DNA of 64,000 nucleotides from an uncultured Campylobacter sp. (GTDB lineage: Bacteria; Campylobacterota; Campylobacteria; Campylobacterales; Campylobacteraceae). The stretch covers positions 124,001 through 188,000 of the forward strand of contig NZ_CALGPY010000004.1 of NCBI RefSeq assembly GCF_937959485.1, in the 5' to 3' direction. Every line of letters begins with the position of its first letter. The first letter of the stretch is position 1. The notes beneath the pieces were generated by a model that was not told where the DNA came from, did no database searches, and saw only the letters and a program-made list of their open reading frames with translations. The position numbers and the translations under genes were made by a program. This document shows positions 59,159 to 64,000 of this stretch, piece after piece.

Positions 59159-60937
59159 TTAAATGAAGCTCGGCGCGTCGTTTGAAAACAAAATTAGATC
59201 GCCGCTGTGCGTATTTTCGCTCAAAACCCGCTGCAAATCGCGCTTGTCTTTCAAGACGATAGTCTTTGTGGGATCGATCTTTCTTTGCAGAACCTCGGAA
59301 TTTAACTCGCCCGTAATGATCGCGAGATCGAAAATTTCATCGATCTTGGCGGCGAGCGTCTCGTTGTCCTCGCGCGTGCTCTCGACGATGCCCGGCGTGA
59401 TGATGATCTTGCGCCCGCCGTAGCTTCGCATCAGCTCGTAGCTTTGCAGCATGCCGCTTAGATTGCCGTTGAAACTATCGTCGATGATGATCTTGCCGCC
59501 CGCATCGAGACGCGCGAGGCGGTGCTCGACGGCGTCGACGTGCGCGACGCGGCTTTTGATCCTATCTGCGCTAAGACCCAAAAATCGCGCGATCTTTATG
59601 CACACGGCGAGATTTGCAGCGTTAAATTTACCCAAAATCGGCGCGAAAAACTCGTGTCTCTTTCCATGTTCGCTCCGCCCGTTTGGAGTCTCTTGCACGC
59701 CCCGCTCTTTGCTGCCGCAAATTTTATCGTCGCTAGCGGCACGGGCGGCTTGTTCGTAAAATTCTTGCTCGCTCCGCTCGGCGCAGGACATGGAATTTGC
59801 ATCGTCAAAATCGGCGCCGTAATTTTTAGAATTTTTATCTTTTTCCGCGTATGCCGCACTGCCTGCATCTAGGTTTAAACCGCCCTGCCCTTCGCCTTTT
59901 GCGGCGGGTATTTCTACGTGCGGCACGTAATTCTCGCCGCTCGCGAGGGGCTCATCCTCGCTCAAGCTAAGGCTAAATTTTATTCCGTCCAGATCCGCGC
60001 CGCAAATTTCTAGCCCCTCGTCGTAGATCGTGACGCGCTCGCTCGGGCTTTTTTGCGTGCAGCTGTGCAAAAACGCATGCTTTAGCCGCGCGCTTGTTAG
60101 CGCTTCGAGCTTGGTTTCGCGGATGTTTTCGATGCTTTTGAAATACTCGATGTGTTGCGCGCCGATCTCGCCCACGACGACGATTTGCGGCGCCAAAAAC
60201 TCGGTGATCTCGGCGATGTCGCCGCTTAGCCTGGCGCCTGCTTCGGCGATGTAGATCTGCGTATCTGCGGGCAGCGCCTCGTTTACGTCGCGCACGAGCC
60301 CTGCTAGCGTGTTTACCGAGCGCGGCGTCTTGTAGCAGCGAAAGTCGCTTTTTAAAATTTGATACAAGAAGTTTTTAATGCTCGTCTTGCCGTAGCTCGC
60401 AGTGATCTGAATGATCGTAAGGGAGGGCATCTGGGCTAGTTTTTTGCGCGCGGTGGCCTTAAATTTCGCAGCCTGCGCTCGCTCGTAAGCAAAACTCGCC
60501 GCAAAGCCCGCGCCAAGCGGTAAAAAGATCGGCAAAATCGGGCCCCCCGCGGCATAAAACGCGGCGCTAAAGCTAAACACACAAACCGCTAAAATCGCAA
60601 AAAAACGCTTCACGCGCGGCGTAAAGACGAGCTTTTTATCAAGCCCTCTTTGCCAAAAATAAAGCGCTAGCGCATAGACCGCGACGATTAGAATTTTAGC
60701 GGCGTGCAAGGCATAGAGGGGCGCGGCGCCGAATTTAGCCGCGCAGAGGCTCGCCGCGATCTCGCAGCCAAAATACGCCGCTAGCGGCAAAATCAAAAAA
60801 TAAAGGTGCCACGCGGGCTTGGTGAAATGAAAGATGATGCGCGCGGGCTTGTACGAAAACCACTGCAAGCAGGTAATCAGATAAAAGCCCAGCAGCAGGA
60901 CGAATGCCGCATGCGCGATCAAAAATATTATATTCAT
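59159..60937 (-). CDS. murF: MurF-type D-alanyl-D-alanine-adding enzyme with membrane N-terminus and an insertion
   Basis: MurF adds D-Ala-D-Ala to UDP-MurNAc-tripeptide. Members in Campylobacter carry an extra N-terminal part; here about residues 1-150 hold four or five hydrophobic segments. The Mur ligase ATP loop reads ITASYGKTSIKNF near residue 178, a variant of the usual GSNGKTT type. IYIAEAGARLSGDIAEI and VVGEIGAQHIEYF are the substrate and magnesium region, and VEHRLARLDAGGKIIIDDSFNGN is the C-terminal hallmark. The 592 residues include an insert of about 100, roughly 335-440, rich in A, E, S, D and K. ddl lies 1.8 kb upstream on the same strand. Confidence 0.88.
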   Translation of the reverse strand: MNIIFLIAHAAFVLLLGFYLITCLQWFSYKPARIIFHFTKPAWHLYFLILPLAAYFGCEIAASLCAAKFGAAPLYALHAAKILIVAVYALALYFWQRGLDKKLVFTPRVKRFFAILAVCVFSFSAAFYAAGGPILPIFLPLGAGFAASFAYERAQAAKFKATARKKLAQMPSLTIIQITASYGKTSIKNFLYQILKSDFRCYKTPRSVNTLAGLVRDVNEALPADTQIYIAEAGARLSGDIAEITEFLAPQIVVVGEIGAQHIEYFKSIENIRETKLEALTSARLKHAFLHSCTQKSPSERVTIYDEGLEICGADLDGIKFSLSLSEDEPLASGENYVPHVEIPAAKGEGQGGLNLDAGSAAYAEKDKNSKNYGADFDDANSMSCAERSEQEFYEQAARAASDDKICGSKERGVQETPNGRSEHGKRHEFFAPILGKFNAANLAVCIKIARFLGLSADRIKSRVAHVDAVEHRLARLDAGGKIIIDDSFNGNLSGMLQSYELMRSYGGRKIIITPGIVESTREDNETLAAKIDEIFDLAIITGELNSEVLQRKIDPTKTIVLKDKRDLQRVLSENTHSGDLILFSNDAPSFI

Positions 60938-61775
60938 CTTTTAAAATTCCTTTTTTATAAATTTGCGCGCCCGCTTTGCGAGCCTGTGCGGGCAAAATGC
61001 GGCGAGCTCGAGCCAACCGACATTAGACTTCATTTGCAAATTTTACAAATTCTTGCTTTGCAAATTCTATTTTTACAAACTTGCGCACTCATAAATTCAT
61101 GCGCTCGTATTGGCTGCACGAGCCGCGCGCTCGATAAATTTGCCGCCGTCGTGCCCCGTCTTTTGTTCTCGATACCGCGCAGTATCTATCTCTCGCGACC
61201 TGAAATTTTTGCATGCTGCGTATCTTGCGATATAGCGCCCTATTTCACGCGATGATTTGCATTATTTATGGCACATAGACCTTCTGTCACGGTAAATACA
61301 TGACGCGGTGCGACTAAATTTAATTGCCCGCTTTTCGGTGCACGCACGCGGTGTCGTCTATTGTACGGCTGCCGCAATTGCGGGCGCAGAGCGGAAACGA
61401 TCCTCTGCCGTGTAAAATTTTAAAATTTAACGCGGCACGCCGCAATTTGAGCTTTGCGTTTTATACTACGCGCCCAAAGAACGTATTTTACACCGCTAAA
61501 TTTTAAATATGTGCCGCGTGCTCGCGGCTTTATAATCTAAATTTGCGCTTCGGTTCGCGATCTTTGCGCAAACACTCCGCAAAATTTTAAAACGCGGGCG
61601 AACTGCACTAAAGCGCCGCATTGAAATGCTTTTTAAAATGCGCCCGCTCTTGCTTTTCGCGCGATCTGTTTTTGCATCTAAAACGCGATTTTTAGCGGCG
61701 CTAAAATTTCGCGGCTAAATTTTAAAATTTACACCAAATCACGTTTTGTTTTAAATTTAGCGCGGCACCGAATCG
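60938..61775. other. Gene-free spacer between hydrolase and murF
   Basis: An 840-base stretch without a convincing gene on either strand. AATT words are frequent at 60940-61080 and 61410-61760. Open frames on the plus strand (for example 60806-61255) run into murF and have no recognisable content. It interrupts an order that is compact in C. jejuni as I recall it. Confidence 0.45.
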
Positions 61776-62513
61776 TTAAATTTGGCTGCCGCTAAGCTCC
61801 TTTTCGATCTGCTCGCCGATAAAATCCGCGCTCTGCAAAAAGAAAAAGTGATCCCCCGCCAGCGGATAAAATTTACTATTTTTGACGAGCGAGTGGATCA
61901 ACTCGCCGCTTTTTAGGCTAGTGGCGCGATCGTCCTTGCCCCAAAAGATGAGCGCATTTTGCAGGCTTAGCGCGGAAAAAATGTCGCGGAAGTCCTCATT
62001 TACGACGTTTTTTAGCGTCTCATACATCGTCTTGCTCATACCTGCGGCATCCTTGCTTGCAAACGCGCGCCAAAGCCCCGCCAGTCCAAGCTTTTTTAAA
62101 ATTTTAAAAATCGCGATTTTGGCGCGCACTACAAAGGGCTTCGGCTCGATGATACCCGCGCTGCTTAGCAGTATGAGATTGCGCGGAGCCAGCAACGCGG
62201 CGATCTTGCCGCCGAAGCTGTGTCCCATGATCGCTGCGGGCTGCTTGCCGAAAGCTGCGATAAAGGCGCGCATAATCTCCGCGTAATCCTTGCTGCCAAG
62301 GGCGCGTGCGGGCTGCGAGCTGGCGCCGAATCCCGGCAGATCGACGCACACTAACGCGTAACGGCGGAATTTATCCGCAAAAACCCGAGACATAAGCGCC
62401 TTGTTTGCACCCCAGCCGTGCAACACCAAAATATATTCGGTGCGCTGCAGGTTTGAAATTTCGTAGCTGATTTTGTAGCTCTCGCCGCCGCAGATGAGCT
62501 CCTTACTCGCCAC
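61776..62513 (-). CDS. Alpha/beta-hydrolase
   Basis: A 245-residue alpha/beta-hydrolase. The oxyanion region is LVLHGWGANKAL, the nucleophile elbow GHSFGGKIA with serine, the acid lies near FWGKDDRAT and the histidine in LAGDHFFFLQS at the end. A start at 62573 would put 20 more codons inside the Phd-like gene; I choose the GTG at 62513, which overlaps that gene by 11 bases and has CGGAGC upstream. Substrate unknown. In C. jejuni a similar hydrolase sits between murF and ddl, as I recall, so the linkage is old. Confidence 0.82.
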   Translation of the reverse strand: MASKELICGGESYKISYEISNLQRTEYILVLHGWGANKALMSRVFADKFRRYALVCVDLPGFGASSQPARALGSKDYAEIMRAFIAAFGKQPAAIMGHSFGGKIAALLAPRNLILLSSAGIIEPKPFVVRAKIAIFKILKKLGLAGLWRAFASKDAAGMSKTMYETLKNVVNEDFRDIFSALSLQNALIFWGKDDRATSLKSGELIHSLVKNSKFYPLAGDHFFFLQSADFIGEQIEKELSGSQI

Positions 62514-62721
62514 CGCCGCTCCTTTTGGCGTAAACGGCCTTGAGTAGCTCGACTGCTTTTTCGAGCCGCTCAAACTCGCTCATACTGATCATCACGGCTT
62601 CAAATTTATTGTTTTTGACGATCAGGGCTTTTTTGATCTCTTGATTTTTGATCTTGTTTAAAACGGTGCTGAAATTGCGCACGATCTCGGTAGCGGTGTA
62701 AATTTCGTCTTGATTTATCAT
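62503..62721 (-). CDS. Phd/YefM-type antitoxin-like protein without a toxin
   Basis: A 72-residue protein with the Phd/YefM N-terminal fold: IYTATEIVRNFSTVLNKIKN, then KALIVKNNKFEAVMISMSEFERL, then a short helix. Phd proteins are DNA-binding antitoxins, but no Doc, RelE or PIN toxin lies beside it: the next gene is a hydrolase. It is more likely a solitary regulator kept in this cell-wall gene group. Start ATG at 62721 follows AAAAGGTCGAG. Its end overlaps the hydrolase start. Confidence 0.78.
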   Translation of the reverse strand: MINQDEIYTATEIVRNFSTVLNKIKNQEIKKALIVKNNKFEAVMISMSEFERLEKAVELLKAVYAKRSGGGE

Positions 62722-62781
62722 AACTCGACCTTTTGGAGTAAAATTTTACGCAAAATTTAGCGTAAAATTTTAAATAATTGG

Positions 62782-63813
62782 CTACTTATTAGCGGTGATT
62801 TTGGTGATTAGCTCGTAGCTTACAGGTATCTGCCTCATTGGCGGCAGCGACGAAGCAAGAGCTGCTAAGACCTCGGAGAAATCATCAAATAGGTAGTTTG
62901 CGAGGCTGCCAGGATTTGGATTTATCTCGTTTAGATAAATTTCGCCCTCTTTTTCAAAAAAATCGCAGCGAATGAGCGCGCCATCGAATGATCCTGCGTT
63001 ATAAAGCCGCGTAAAGGCGTCTTTCATCTTACCCTCTAGCAAAGCGCCAGGACGAGCGGGCTCGATCGCGCCACTACGCGAAAAATCCAAATATTTACGA
63101 TCGAAATTTAAATAGCCCTCTTTTTTTGGCTCTTCGATGTTTGAAAATACGATTTTGCCGTCTATTTTAGCGCCTGCGAGATTGAATTCCTTTACGTTTT
63201 CCCAGTACGGCTCTACGATCGCGCTGTCGTCCAGCTCAAAAGCCTGATCCAGCGCATAGCTAAACTCGCTTTCGTTCTTGGCTATAGAAATTCCGATGCT
63301 AGAGCCCAAATGAGCGGGCTTAACGATGATCGGAAAATTAAAATTAGGCAGACTAGTACGATTTACGATCTCATACGGCAAGGTTTTTACATTTGCGATT
63401 GCAGCTAGGTGCTTGGTTAAAATTTTATTATAGCTTAGAACGCTAGCTTCGATGCGAGGTCCGATATAAGGGATGCCAAAAAACTCAAATAGCGCTGCCA
63501 TTTTGCCATCCTCGCCGTCGCAGCCATGGATTAGATTGATATATGTGCCGACTTCTAGCATGCTTTTGCTAAACATTCCACTCTCAAAAAATCCGCCCGC
63601 ACCGATGCTAAGCTCTTTTGCTTTAGCATAGCCACCCTGCTTAAAATATGCCGCGCGCATATTTTTATCCTCGATGCGGTAAAATTTACGATTTTTATCG
63701 CAAAATACAAACTCTAAGTCCCAGCCTTTTAGGGCATTTTTAACGGCAATTGCCGAGATTATGCTTACTTCGTGCTCGTAGCTTTGAGCTCCAAAAACTA
63801 TGCCAAATTTCAT
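62782..63813 (-). CDS. ddl: D-alanine--D-alanine ligase
   Basis: Ddl joins two D-alanines for murein. The 343 residues show the ATP-grasp layout: GIVFGAQSYEHEVSIISA at the N-terminus, LIHGCDGEDGKMAALFEFFGIPYIGP near residue 95, IIVKPAHLGSSIGISIA near 165, and YLNEINPNPGSLANYLF near 300 with the metal ligands and the substrate serine. It is 60 bases before the Phd-like gene and 23 after ruvA, all on the same strand, with murF further on. Confidence 0.96.
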   Translation of the reverse strand: MKFGIVFGAQSYEHEVSIISAIAVKNALKGWDLEFVFCDKNRKFYRIEDKNMRAAYFKQGGYAKAKELSIGAGGFFESGMFSKSMLEVGTYINLIHGCDGEDGKMAALFEFFGIPYIGPRIEASVLSYNKILTKHLAAIANVKTLPYEIVNRTSLPNFNFPIIVKPAHLGSSIGISIAKNESEFSYALDQAFELDDSAIVEPYWENVKEFNLAGAKIDGKIVFSNIEEPKKEGYLNFDRKYLDFSRSGAIEPARPGALLEGKMKDAFTRLYNAGSFDGALIRCDFFEKEGEIYLNEINPNPGSLANYLFDDFSEVLAALASSLPPMRQIPVSYELITKITANK

Positions 63814-63836
63814 TGTTTTCCTTCAAATTTTATTTT

Positions 63837-64000
63837 CTACGCTAATTTTTTTAACGCCTCTTTGACAAGATCTGACGTATTCGTGCTGCTGCATCCCGCT
63901 AAAATTTGATTGATCTTATCGCGCTTAAATCCAAGGCTTTGCAGCGCGGACGCCGCTTCGTTCTTATAAGTCTCGCTAGAATCAAATTCCATTAGCTTCG
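63837..64000 (-). CDS. ruvA: Holliday junction helicase subunit RuvA, C-terminal part (cut by window edge)
   Basis: The frame is open to the right edge. Its 53 visible codons encode the RuvA C-terminal domain III: NEAASALQSLGFKRDKINQI and DLVKEALKKLA, ending at a TAG at 63837-63839. This domain binds RuvB and controls branch migration. The stop is 23 bases before the ddl start, so ruvA and ddl are probably co-transcribed, as in C. jejuni as I recall. Confidence 0.88.
   Translation of the reverse strand, partial: KLMEFDSSETYKNEAASALQSLGFKRDKINQILAGCSSTNTSDLVKEALKKLA

Noticed and set aside
1..64000. CRISPR array
   Set aside because: The 15-, 18- and 30-base arrays have no constant repeat and unique spacers of CRISPR size, lie inside genes in frame, and no cas genes are present.
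1..64000. Prophage, insertion sequence or tRNA-linked island
   Set aside because: No integrase, transposase, phage structural gene or tRNA was seen on either strand.

Overview
The window looks like the chromosome of a Campylobacter with fairly high GC, possibly of the oral group (C. gracilis, C. showae or C. rectus; this is inference from gene content and base composition, not proof). Pointers are a periplasmic membrane-bound [NiFe] hydrogenase with HydE-like and Hyp maturation genes and NikR, the periplasmic MfrABE type methylmenaquinol:fumarate reductase, an EptA-type phosphoethanolamine transferase, and the order ruvA-ddl-phd-like-hydrolase-murF at the right end, which matches the order I recall from C. 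jejuni. Most genes are on the minus strand and in short operons with TAATG or ATGA overlaps.

Layout. 0.5-1.6 kb: an ABC-2 export permease. 1.8-4.9 kb and 9.8-10.5 kb: five related multi-pass membrane proteins of unknown function, three of them a recent tandem array. 5.4-9.5 kb: a FecCD-type metal or metallophore importer with two paralogous binding proteins; between them a 35-codon stub of a second permease shows that a duplicated operon lost DNA. 11.4-16.8 kb: hypBCDEA and nikR. 17.4-27.9 kb: hydABCD, a HydE-like gene and hypF. 28.3-33.1 kb: mfrABE with a divergent LysR regulator. 33.3-38.8 kb: EptA, a PepSY protein, an odd repeat-rich membrane protein and a two-component system. 39.4-42.5 kb: a decayed gene, a flavodoxin/ferredoxin fusion and a Tat-exported flavoprotein reductase. 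42.8-51.6 kb: alpha-2-macroglobulin and PbpC. 51.7-58.9 kb: UvrD-like helicase, upp, BON lipoprotein, SDR, PPOX-fold protein, AlkD-like protein. 59.2-64 kb: murF, hydrolase, Phd-like protein, ddl and the end of ruvA.

The genes fit a hydrogen-oxidising, fumarate-respiring microaerobe: hydrogenase feeds the quinone pool, Mfr or the other flavoprotein reductase takes electrons to periplasmic acceptors, nickel supply is sensed by NikR, and the importer may bring in iron or nickel.

The most unusual signal runs through the whole window. Short AATT-core repeats (typically GCAAAATTC/T on the coding strand, every 15, 18 or 30 bp, or irregular) fill spacers and also occur inside at least eight otherwise normal genes (hypA, hypE, hypF, hydD, pbpC, murF, the histidine kinase and the gene at 35.6 kb). 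There they encode disordered Q/N/S-rich linkers of about 50 to 315 residues; removing them brings HypF and PbpC back to about the usual length of their families. This looks like a frame-preserving minisatellite process that expands protein loops, and it is my main candidate for something undescribed. All function calls come from reading motifs; no database search was run.
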